Assembly: GCA_031969655.1 (NCBI GenBank)
Contig: DALYJX010000001.1
Coordinates: 1 to 64,000 of the forward strand
Direction of reading: 5' to 3'
Source of the DNA: Microseira sp003486305
GTDB taxonomy: Bacteria; Cyanobacteriota; Cyanobacteriia; Cyanobacteriales; Aerosakkonemataceae
DNA length: 64,000 nt
Shown piece after piece: positions 42,978 to 50,776 of this stretch. The first letter of the stretch is position 1; every line of letters starts with the position of its first letter. Below the pieces are notes generated by a model that was given only the letters and a program-made list of their open reading frames with translations, was not told the DNA's origin and ran no database searches. Both the position numbers and the translations under genes were made by a program.

Positions 42978-45578
42978 CTAGGATTTATCTATACCTTCCA
43001 ATCGTAGATCTATACCTTCCAATCGTAGGAAATGTACTCGTCCTGAAAAATCTCCAGCCACAATTGTTAAACCATCAGAAGCCACAGCGCAGGAATATAC
43101 AGAAGTCTCTACAGAGAAATTTGCAACTATTTTACCTGTTTCTAAATACCAAACTTTAATAGTGTTATCAAATGACACTGAAACTGCCAATTGTCCAGAT
43201 GGAGTAATGGCAACTCCATTAACAAATTTGGTATGAATATAAAAGTTTTTTACTTCTGTCCCTTGGGTGATGTCCCAAAGTCTCAGAGATTTATCTGATG
43301 ATGCTGAAATCAGTTGTTTGCTATCGGGAGTAACAGCTATACTTTGAATTACACCCCTTTCATCGTATATATTCCATTTATTTAATAAATTTATCACCTT
43401 AATTATAGTGCCAGACTTAAAATCCCAAACAACTAATAAATTTCTCGATGTTCCCGCAATAATATGCTTTCCGTCAGGAGTAATAGTAACCGCCATGATA
43501 GCTCCTGAATATGAAGAATCAGATAACTCTCTCAAAATACTTTTAGACTCCAAATCCCAAATAATTACGTTGCCATTGTCTAATCCTGAAACAATCTGTT
43601 TTGAATCAGAAGTAACGGTTACTGATCTAACTTCCTTTTCGTGATAGAAATTCCCCATTATTTTTCCTTTATGCAGATTCCAAATTGTTACCGTTTTATC
43701 TAACGAAGCTGATACAATTTTTTGACCATCTGGGGTAATAGCAATTGATGTTACCTGTTTGTGGTGCGCTCTGAAAGTTTTGAGTGGCTTTCTAGAGTCA
43801 ATATCCCAAATAATTATACTACTGTCGGAGGAACCAGAAATAGCTTTTTTTCCATCTGGGGTAATAGCCAATGACTCTACCGACCCAGTGTGCTTGATGA
43901 AGGATTTGTTTTTTGATGTTTTTAATATTAATGTTAAATCCCAAATTTTAAGAGTATTGTCATACGCTCCTGAAACCGCCTGTTTACCATCGGGAGTAAT
44001 AGCAACTGCTGTTACCTCTCCACCATAATGACCGTCAAAAGACCCCAATAGCACACCTATTCTTAAATCCCAAATCTTTACAGTTTGATCGCTAGAAGCC
44101 GCAACAACTTTAGTTTCATCGGAAGTAATGGCAATCTGATTAATCCAAGATCCATGCCCTGTGAGGTTTTTCAAAACTATACCTGTTGATATATCGCAAA
44201 CTTCAAAGGTATTATCTAGTGTTGCTACCAGTATTTTTTGCCCATCTTTTGTAATACTAATAGCCTGAATAGCTTTTTCAAAGCCTTTAATTTGTTTTAG
44301 TGGTTGTCCATCTTTTAAATTCCAAAGAATGAGTATTTGATCGTCGCCGCCAGAAATCACTTTATCTTCATCTGGATGAATGGCTACAACACTCACAGAT
44401 TTTTTATGTTCAATACAAGTACATAGGCACTGTCCTGTTTGTAAGTCCCAAACTTTAAGAGTAGTATCATGTGATGCTGAAACAATCTTTTTGCCATCAG
44501 GAGTAATAGCAATTGCTCTTATATCTCGCTGATGACCGATGAGAGTATCTATAGTTTGACCATTTTCGATATTCCAAATTTTGATGGTTTTATCCATTGA
44601 ACCTGAAACAATTTGCTTACCATCTGGTGTAATAGCGACTGCATCAACTGAATTAGTATGTCCTGTAAGAATTTTTAGAGTATTTCCTGTCTTTATATCC
44701 CAAACTATAAGACTTTTATCTGTTGAGCCTGAAACTACTTTTGTCCCGTCAGGAGTGATAGCAATTGCGTTGACAAAATGAGTATGACCTTGAAGAGTAC
44801 GTATTAAACTTTCTCCTGAAGGTATTAAGCTGGGTGTTAATGGACGAAGCCAAGGTTGATCTTTAGACTTTTCTAATTGATCGAGAAGTACATTTATTGT
44901 AAAAAAGTATGAGGGTTTGGATTTATAATAATGTTTTTTGCTCAAAAGAATAACTTGATACAACAAAAAAGGGCATAAAAAAATCAGCTTTAACACCCAG
45001 TTAGTAGCCAATTCAATGAATTTATCCAAAACTAACGCAGATAAACCAATAATTAAGGAGAATCTTGAAGGCAATTTGTCGCTAATAAAGGCTAATGGTA
45101 AAATCAGGATATCGAATGCTATGAATCTAGTAAGTGAAATTACTGTTTCAAGCGATTGAGGTGGCTCTTGCCAATAAAGAATCACCTTTGTTAACAGAAT
45201 TTGTGTCCAAAATTTAGACTCAATTTCCGGCTTATCTATGCTCCTGTAAGACATCAAACGCCCAAGCAGTTGACTAGGCAGTTGTCTCGGTTCATCAGCT
45301 AAAATATTAGCCGACATTCTAATTGCACCTTGAATTAATCTCAAATTTTCCTTGATCTCTTCAGAAATATCAATATCAGGCTGCAAAGCTAATTCGTAGT
45401 CATCAATTAGCTGCTGTGGCGATAAAGCAGAAATCTTGGCGTCAATGAAATCGAAATTTGTTAACAAACTTTGTAATCGCTTTCCATCTCCTGCATTCGC
45501 TAGATAATGCGGCATTTCTAAAGCATCTCGTCGCTTGGCAGGTGGCATATTTGCTAGTCGAGCTTTTAAATCACTCAT
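42978..45578 (-). CDS. WD40 beta-propeller protein, partner of the NACHT ATPase
   Basis: Residues 1-115 form the helical linker usually found between a NACHT ATPase and WD40 repeats (LPSQLLGRLMSYR, MPHYLANAGDGKRLQSLLTN). A hydrophobic region follows (about 165-215). Around 14 WD40 repeats run from about residue 265 to the end, for example HTNSVDAVAITPDGKQIVSG followed by MDKTIKIWNIENG. The ATG at 45578 overlaps the stop of the ATPase gene (ATGAGTGA); a TTG at 45584 is an alternative. In related cyanobacterial proteins the two halves are normally a single chain. The propellers probably sense a ligand or partner. Confidence 0.88.
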   Translation of the reverse strand: MSDLKARLANMPPAKRRDALEMPHYLANAGDGKRLQSLLTNFDFIDAKISALSPQQLIDDYELALQPDIDISEEIKENLRLIQGAIRMSANILADEPRQLPSQLLGRLMSYRSIDKPEIESKFWTQILLTKVILYWQEPPQSLETVISLTRFIAFDILILPLAFISDKLPSRFSLIIGLSALVLDKFIELATNWVLKLIFLCPFLLYQVILLSKKHYYKSKPSYFFTINVLLDQLEKSKDQPWLRPLTPSLIPSGESLIRTLQGHTHFVNAIAITPDGTKVVSGSTDKSLIVWDIKTGNTLKILTGHTNSVDAVAITPDGKQIVSGSMDKTIKIWNIENGQTIDTLIGHQRDIRAIAITPDGKKIVSASHDTTLKVWDLQTGQCLCTCIEHKKSVSVVAIHPDEDKVISGGDDQILILWNLKDGQPLKQIKGFEKAIQAISITKDGQKILVATLDNTFEVCDISTGIVLKNLTGHGSWINQIAITSDETKVVAASSDQTVKIWDLRIGVLLGSFDGHYGGEVTAVAITPDGKQAVSGAYDNTLKIWDLTLILKTSKNKSFIKHTGSVESLAITPDGKKAISGSSDSSIIIWDIDSRKPLKTFRAHHKQVTSIAITPDGQKIVSASLDKTVTIWNLHKGKIMGNFYHEKEVRSVTVTSDSKQIVSGLDNGNVIIWDLESKSILRELSDSSYSGAIMAVTITPDGKHIIAGTSRNLLVVWDFKSGTIIKVINLLNKWNIYDERGVIQSIAVTPDSKQLISASSDKSLRLWDITQGTEVKNFYIHTKFVNGVAITPSGQLAVSVSFDNTIKVWYLETGKIVANFSVETSVYSCAVASDGLTIVAGDFSGRVHFLRLEGIDLRLEGIDKS

Positions 45579-46950
45579 CTCCAAACATTGCCTCCCATAG
45601 ATTATCTGCTTTTTGTTTGTTAATTTTTTGAATCGAAACCCTTGCTGCCTCTATAACTTCATGTTTATGCAGAAATCTCCAAAAATCAGAGTGATAGATG
45701 CTGTAGCAAATTTCACCTTCAATAGTGCGTTTATGTAAAAATTGTCGCCATTTTTTTAAGACATCCTGCACTGTTAACGGAGTTTCACCAATATACTCAG
45801 ATATTAGCTGGTATGAAATCGGCTGACGGGTTTCTGCCAAATGGTAAATAACATTAATCTTGACGTTTGAGCGCGGTATATCATTCATCCCCATTTTCTG
45901 CCAATGGAATTCATAGTATTTTTGCAAGCCGAGAGGCAAACTATTAAGATTCAAGTCTGGATATATATCCTCCTCAATCCCATACAGAACATAGACCAAA
46001 TACATGAAGTTGTTTTCACTTCTATTGGCAATTTCATCAATAAACTCCTTCTCTGTCACCTTCTGTTCCTTAATCCATTGACGTATCTTCTCACTACCGT
46101 TAACTCGATTCTGAATATAGGTACAGATATCTTCACGGCTTTGCTCTTGATAGTCCCTAAGCTTGAATCTTTGTTGTGGCGCATCAGTCACCAATGGCAC
46201 ATCAACTCCACGTCGGATTGTTGTTATGAAATAGATCCCCTTTGGTAAATAACGCGGTAAGTAAAGAATATTTGCATTTTTGTTTGTTTCCCTGGATTGG
46301 TCAACTTCATCTAAGGCATCAACAGCAATTACTACGGGTTTACCATTTCTCTTTATAGCAACTTCATCTAACAATTTTTTGAAGAAGAAACCGTCGCTCG
46401 TGGCATCAGCAGGTAAAGGCAAGGAATAGGGTAATTGATACTTTTTTATTAATTGTTTGCAGACACTTTCTAGGAATTTAGAGGGTGGGTTATCTTGGTC
46501 ATTTTCTACATTGAAATGAGCCACACACCCACTGTCTTGTACATACTTCGCCAGAATCGCACTTTTTCCCATTCCAGGGTCGCCGATGATAGTGAAATAG
46601 CCGTTGGTTTTGCTGTTGATAAATTTTGCAATCTCCGTGAATACATATTCACGTCCAACAAAATCTCTAATTTTATTATCGATTATCGTCTGGAAAGGAT
46701 GAGCATTATCTAAATCGGGTTCAGCATCTTCAGATAAATCAACAATCTTTTTCTCATCTAGACCAAGCGCCGTGCAAATACCCTTAAAAAAACGATTGTC
46801 AATTTTAGTGCCATTGAAAAAATTGGAAATTACATTAGAACCACACCCAACCTCTGTTTTTAGACGTTGTTTTTCCCAACCCTTAAGCTTAAGAGCTGTT
46901 TCAGCTTGGTTAATACCTTCTTGAGTTGCGCGACGCGAATTCCTTCCCAT
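45571..46950 (-). CDS. HTH-NACHT STAND ATPase
   Basis: A helix-turn-helix-like N terminus (about residues 12-70, LKTEVGCGSNVISNFFNGTK) is followed by a NACHT/STAND ATPase with Walker A GDPGMGKS (residues 123-130), Walker B VIAVDALDEV and a sensor region NILYLPRYLPKGIYFITTIR. A winged-helix region closes the protein, which ends NLWEAMFGDE. The partner WD40 gene overlaps its stop. HTH-NACHT-WD40 proteins are proposed to act in conflict, programmed death or regulation. Two 18-bp direct repeats upstream (46998-47035) may be its operator. Confidence 0.88.
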   Translation of the reverse strand: MGRNSRRATQEGINQAETALKLKGWEKQRLKTEVGCGSNVISNFFNGTKIDNRFFKGICTALGLDEKKIVDLSEDAEPDLDNAHPFQTIIDNKIRDFVGREYVFTEIAKFINSKTNGYFTIIGDPGMGKSAILAKYVQDSGCVAHFNVENDQDNPPSKFLESVCKQLIKKYQLPYSLPLPADATSDGFFFKKLLDEVAIKRNGKPVVIAVDALDEVDQSRETNKNANILYLPRYLPKGIYFITTIRRGVDVPLVTDAPQQRFKLRDYQEQSREDICTYIQNRVNGSEKIRQWIKEQKVTEKEFIDEIANRSENNFMYLVYVLYGIEEDIYPDLNLNSLPLGLQKYYEFHWQKMGMNDIPRSNVKINVIYHLAETRQPISYQLISEYIGETPLTVQDVLKKWRQFLHKRTIEGEICYSIYHSDFWRFLHKHEVIEAARVSIQKINKQKADNLWEAMFGDE

Positions 46951-46997
46951 AGCCCCACCACAGAATTTACACCGGGTTCAATATAAAGTTTTGTTAC

Positions 46998-47035
46998 AAG
47001 TCAAAAAACTCAAAAAAGTCAAAACTAACTCAAAG
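46998..47035. repeat. Two imperfect 18-bp direct repeats upstream of the NACHT gene
   Basis: AAGTCAAAAAACTCAAA at 46998-47014 and AAGTCAAAACTAACTCAAAG at 47016-47035 repeat with an 18-bp period in the 181-bp divergent gap. They suggest an operator for the HTH domain of the adjacent ATPase or for another regulator. Confidence 0.45.
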
Positions 47036-47131
47036 CCTTACACCAAAAAGTTTCTAGGCATCTGATTATACGATGGAGAGCGAAACGCCCAATACCACCT
47101 CTGAGGTTATTCTCCCCTAAGAAGTACACAT

Positions 47132-48238
47132 ATGCCAAAACCGCTCAAAACCGAGGAAATTACTCAGCCAGACCAAAATTTACTGAGCCAAGCTGCTATC
47201 AAGTGCTTGAAGAAATGGCCCAAAGAGTTCAAAGACCTGATTTTGACTAACCCTAGCGAGCTTCACGGACGTAATTACGTCACGGAAGAAGTCGAACAAG
47301 CCTCGAAAATCACGGCGACAGCCATTAACGTCAGTAGTGGCATTGACGGCGCGAGCATCTTTCCGCTGCTGCTGTACTCCTTCAAAGACATGGGGCCTGT
47401 TGGATTGCTGTTCGCCTTCACTCTTGCTGTAGCCCAAACTAAATTTACTAACAGCATGGGCAAAGCGGTAGCCACTCGGAAACCAGGAAATCGGGTATGG
47501 TCTACCTTGGGAACAGTTTCAATGCTGGGAATGAATACGATTATGTCAGGAACTTCCCTAGTAGCACCTGAACTGTCACTGAATCAAACCCATCTAGCCG
47601 AATTAAAAGCGATAGAACAGGCAGACGAACAAGAACAAAAAGTTAACCGCATTCAACCTGACTTAAGGGCAGCTAACGAAGCCGAAGCCGAATGCAAACG
47701 ACTCCAAAAAAAGTTGGAAACCTATCCTGAAGGAAGCGTTCAGCGGGTCGATTTATTTCTGCAAGCCTATGGAGACTATGACGACCAAAAGCGAGACTGG
47801 CGGCAGGTTTTGCAAGCAGGAAAAGAGCGAGTTCCGTTCTGCCATCTCTTCCCCTTATTGAAGGAAGATGCCTTAAAAGTATCTCAAGCCGCCAAATCAG
47901 ACTGGGAAAATAAAAAAGCTCAAATTGTCCAATCAGCTAGCTATGTAGCTGGAATCAAACAAGTAATGCCCGCGCTTTACGAACAACACTTCGATAGTAA
48001 CGGACAGTTAATTTCTGGCACGGAAGCGACTCGTTTGGCTATCCAAAGTACGACATCAAAGCTGATGACAGGAAATTGGAATGGTTTAGGCTTTAGCCTC
48101 TTCTTCTTCGCCACCTCAGTCATCACATCTGCCGGGGCTTGCACGTTAGCGATCGCTCACTCTTTCCGCCAAGACATTCAAATGAGTTTTGACGAATCTC
48201 TCCAAATAAAACTCGATGAATTTTTGGAAGATGTCTAA
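47132..48238 (+). CDS. Membrane protein of the transfer region, function unknown
   Basis: The 368-residue protein has hydrophobic segments near residues 65-100 (PLLLYSFKDMGPVGLLFAFT), 120-140 and 325-350 (LGFSLFFFATSVITSAGACT), with a coiled, charged middle region (150-270). No family was recognised. It opens the plus-strand run that leads into the mobilisation and secretion genes, and is followed 75 bp later by another unknown gene. It may be a plasmid membrane factor for transfer or entry control; that is positional inference. Confidence 0.65.
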   Translation: MPKPLKTEEITQPDQNLLSQAAIKCLKKWPKEFKDLILTNPSELHGRNYVTEEVEQASKITATAINVSSGIDGASIFPLLLYSFKDMGPVGLLFAFTLAVAQTKFTNSMGKAVATRKPGNRVWSTLGTVSMLGMNTIMSGTSLVAPELSLNQTHLAELKAIEQADEQEQKVNRIQPDLRAANEAEAECKRLQKKLETYPEGSVQRVDLFLQAYGDYDDQKRDWRQVLQAGKERVPFCHLFPLLKEDALKVSQAAKSDWENKKAQIVQSASYVAGIKQVMPALYEQHFDSNGQLISGTEATRLAIQSTTSKLMTGNWNGLGFSLFFFATSVITSAGACTLAIAHSFRQDIQMSFDESLQIKLDEFLEDV

Positions 48239-48248
48239 ACAGAACCCT

Positions 48249-48286
48249 GTACCCAATTTACTGTTGGGTACATTCCCACCCAACAG
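48249..48286 (+). promoter_or_regulatory. Two mutually exclusive hairpins between genes
   Basis: GTACCCAA can pair with TTGGGTAC (48249-48271), or CTGTTGGGT (48261-48269) can pair with ACCCAACAG (48278-48286). Only one can form at a time. No U-tract follows, so control of ribosome binding or RNA processing is more likely than termination. Confidence 0.4.
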
Positions 48287-48313
48287 AAAGAAAAACAGTC
48301 GCGAGGAATTCTT

Positions 48314-49006
48314 ATGACCGTAAATTTTCCCGATGATATCCAACCTGAAAATGTTATCGATTTCCGAAGCCATTCCAAAACCGGCCATCAAAACAGGTAC
48401 ATCGATCCGATCAAAGCTGATGAATATCGCAGCACAGGTAAATGTGACGACCCAAGATTAAAAAGAGTCCTAAAACGTCTCTATACTGGCGAACAAGTGC
48501 TAGCGCCCCAAAGGGCAGAACGGCTAGGTCAGGCTCTCGATCAAGCAGTAGAAGTTATCGAAAAATCAGCTTCCTCTCTTGCGGATTTAAGCAAGGTTTT
48601 ACAGATTTCCCTGAGTCAACACCAAAACGACAGCGATCAAACAGCTACCGAAATTAAACAACAGATCGAGTTTGAACAAAAAAATCTCACTCAGGGAATT
48701 CATCCCCTATTAAATATCGCTCAAAAGTACGCTAAATCGCCTCGTAGCATCAGCAACGCACAAAATGCAAGCTACAAACGTTACCAAAAGCTGGTCGATG
48801 ACATCACCTATATTCATCGATTTCTAGTTGAGCAAGCCCACGTATCCGTAGCAGGTTTTGAGCAAAGCCCTCATCCAAAAGCTTATTTTCGCCGCTGGGA
48901 TTATCTGGATGTCTTGCCTGGGTACTGTAGAGAATTAGCCAATCTTACTCGCCACAGTATTTTTGAAAAAGTTCCGGGAACGCAATCTGACGCTTTAGAA
49001 CTGTAA
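48314..49006 (+). CDS. Helical protein of unknown function (230 aa)
   Basis: The N-terminal 40 residues are polar and probably disordered. A helical domain follows with a coiled coil (RLGQALDQAVEVIEKSASSL). The C-terminal half includes QKLVDDITYIHRFLVEQAHV and an aromatic segment PKAYFRRWDYLDVLPGYCR. No family was recognised. The gene is in the same direction as its neighbours and lies 18 bp before the pentapeptide-repeat gene. Confidence 0.6.
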   Translation: MTVNFPDDIQPENVIDFRSHSKTGHQNRYIDPIKADEYRSTGKCDDPRLKRVLKRLYTGEQVLAPQRAERLGQALDQAVEVIEKSASSLADLSKVLQISLSQHQNDSDQTATEIKQQIEFEQKNLTQGIHPLLNIAQKYAKSPRSISNAQNASYKRYQKLVDDITYIHRFLVEQAHVSVAGFEQSPHPKAYFRRWDYLDVLPGYCRELANLTRHSIFEKVPGTQSDALEL

Positions 49007-49024
49007 TTTGATTGGAGATGTATT

Positions 49025-49726
49025 ATGTTAGACAAATTCTTGAAAAGCCTTGCAACAATTTTAGGCATTGATTTGGCTCCACCGACACCGCAACGCCCTA
49101 AAATGCGAACTATTAGGGATGGAGATTTTTATCAAAGCTATCAAAACGGTAGAAGAGACTTTCGCAATTTAATCTTCGAGAATGTTAATTTACGACAAAT
49201 CAATCTACGCGGAATTGATTTACGAGGCTCTGATTTGAGAATGGTCGAGTTACATAAAGGAGTTCAGTTGCAAGGTGCTGACTTAAGCGGGGTGATGCTT
49301 AGTGGCATGAATTTACAGGGGATTGACCTCAGTAACGCCAATTTACATCAAGCATTACTTGTGGGAACAGACTTGAGGGGCGCAAATCTAAATGGAGCGA
49401 ACCTCAGTAAAGCTAATTTGAGCTATGTCAATTTCTACCATGCCTTCCTAGTAGGAGCCGAATTGCCTGATTCTCAGTTATACGCTGCTGACTTGAGCAA
49501 AGCTGACCTAAAAGGAGCCAATCTCAGCCGTGCTAACCTGAGTCGAGCAAACCTAACATGGGCTGACCTAAGTTATACCAATTTGGGTGAAGCTGACTTA
49601 ACAATGGCGAATCTGAGCTATGCTGACTTGGAAGGTTCTAACCCGGAACTTGCCCACACGCTTTTTACAACCCTTACAAGCGTGCGATTGCCTGAAAATG
49701 TTTTTATTGGTAGGGGTAAGACTTAG
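49025..49726 (+). CDS. Pentapeptide-repeat protein
   Basis: From about residue 45 to 215 the protein consists of A(D/N)LXX repeats, for example LKGANLSRANLSRANLTWAD, expected to form a right-handed quadrilateral beta-helix. The N terminus (about 40 residues) is different and may be a targeting or binding segment. Cyanobacteria encode many such proteins of unknown role; some mimic DNA and protect gyrase. A strong terminator follows at 49807. Confidence 0.9.
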   Translation: MLDKFLKSLATILGIDLAPPTPQRPKMRTIRDGDFYQSYQNGRRDFRNLIFENVNLRQINLRGIDLRGSDLRMVELHKGVQLQGADLSGVMLSGMNLQGIDLSNANLHQALLVGTDLRGANLNGANLSKANLSYVNFYHAFLVGAELPDSQLYAADLSKADLKGANLSRANLSRANLTWADLSYTNLGEADLTMANLSYADLEGSNPELAHTLFTTLTSVRLPENVFIGRGKT

Positions 49727-49806
49727 CGATCGCCAAAAGCCTGAAACAATTAATCTTCTAATTGCTGAGATAAAAGGTTAGCTGCTTTCAGGTCATAAGG
49801 CAGCAC

Positions 49807-49847
49807 AAAAGCGATCGCACTGGGAAATTGTCAGTGCGATCGCTTTT
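49807..49847 (+). terminator. Rho-independent terminator after the pentapeptide-repeat gene
   Basis: AAAAGCGATCGCACTG pairs perfectly with CAGTGCGATCGCTTTT (16 bp, 9-base loop). The TTTT at the end gives it terminator form in both directions. The stem includes a HIP1 octamer in each arm. Confidence 0.8.
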
Positions 49848-49941
49848 GGCTCAACGAACAGTTGAGCTACTCTCTCCGGCTTGCACAGTATGGATATTGC
49901 ACCTGTTATAGCCCATTCGCTTCACTCTAAAGCTTCTAAAC

Positions 49942-49997
49942 CGTTTCGCCACATCTAGTTTTTTAACTTGCAAGCTATAAGAACTATAGCCGAAACG
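49942..49997. other. Nested inverted repeats upstream of the MobC-like gene, candidate oriT
   Basis: CGTTTCG (49942-49948) and CGAAACG (49991-49997) enclose a hairpin GCTATA-AGAAC-TATAGC (49974-49990). It lies about 280 bp before a MobC-like gene, in a gap of more than 500 bp (49727-50280) that has no convincing gene. Relaxosome genes are often next to oriT, so this is a candidate, without a recognised nic sequence. Confidence 0.3.
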
Positions 49998-50280
49998 CTT
50001 TCCTCTGCACGTCACAACAGACCACCCGCCGTACCAGCACCCTCACCTATCATCCAACTGGATGATACACCCCATGCCGATAGGTTCCAACTTATCAGAC
50101 TTCTGACCGAACGAAACATAAACCCAAAGAAACAACCTTATTTCAACCGCTATTGCTGAAAATTAAAGCAATGCCAGTAATGGATAAACCAACACGACCC
50201 TTACCAATCAAGGTTTAGTAAATTCAGTCGTTCTCATAAACCTAAAAAATGCTTGGTCTAAATAACCATTGCATCGAACC

Positions 50281-50706
50281 ATGCTGGCATCAAATCTCAA
50301 TCCACAATCGCTAATTAACTTAACTGATGTGCTTACAACCAATCCAGCAAAAAATTTACCATCCAAAAGCGGACGAACAGAAACCGTCCGAGTACGCCTA
50401 ACAACCTTAGAAAAGGAAGATTTAGCGAAACGAGCTACAGAAGCAGGCGAAAAAACCGTTTCTGATTACCTGCGAAAACGCGCTTTTAACTCTGTCTATA
50501 TCATACCTGCCATCAACGAATCAGTTTGTGCCGAACTGCGGAAAATGGGTACGCACCTCTACCAAATGACAAGGTTTATAGAGAAAGCAGTGCAAGCCGG
50601 ACAAATCCCCACACAAAGCCTTGAAGTTCTCCAAAAATTCAGCAAAACGCTGGGTGAGTATCACCAAGAACTAAGAGGAAAAATCGTCAGCGAACCTCCT
50701 ACATAG
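50281..50706 (+). CDS. MobC-like relaxosome accessory protein
   Basis: An N-terminal ribbon-helix-helix-type segment (ETVRVRLTTLEKEDLAKRAT) and the following EAGEKTVSDYLRKRAF match MobC-like mobilisation proteins. The C-terminal helices (ELRKMGTHLYQMTRFIEKAV) correspond to the usual region with LXXIGXNLNQ. Such proteins open DNA at oriT for the relaxase. The ATG at 50281 is preferred over a TTG at 50269. The relaxase that should follow is not seen in this window. Confidence 0.75.
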   Translation: MLASNLNPQSLINLTDVLTTNPAKNLPSKSGRTETVRVRLTTLEKEDLAKRATEAGEKTVSDYLRKRAFNSVYIIPAINESVCAELRKMGTHLYQMTRFIEKAVQAGQIPTQSLEVLQKFSKTLGEYHQELRGKIVSEPPT

Positions 50707-50776
50707 CAACGAACTTACGTATTGCCAATTCCAAAAACTAATCGTACCAGCAATTCCTACTTGTAGGAGATTAACA

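Noticed and set aside
43400..44800. Plus-strand open frames with repeated PSGVIA motifs
   Set aside because: These are antisense shadows of the WD40 repeats of the minus-strand gene.
49968..50159. 63-codon open frame before the MobC-like gene
   Set aside because: The TTG start has no ribosome-binding site and the frame runs through the candidate oriT hairpin; it seems to be chance.
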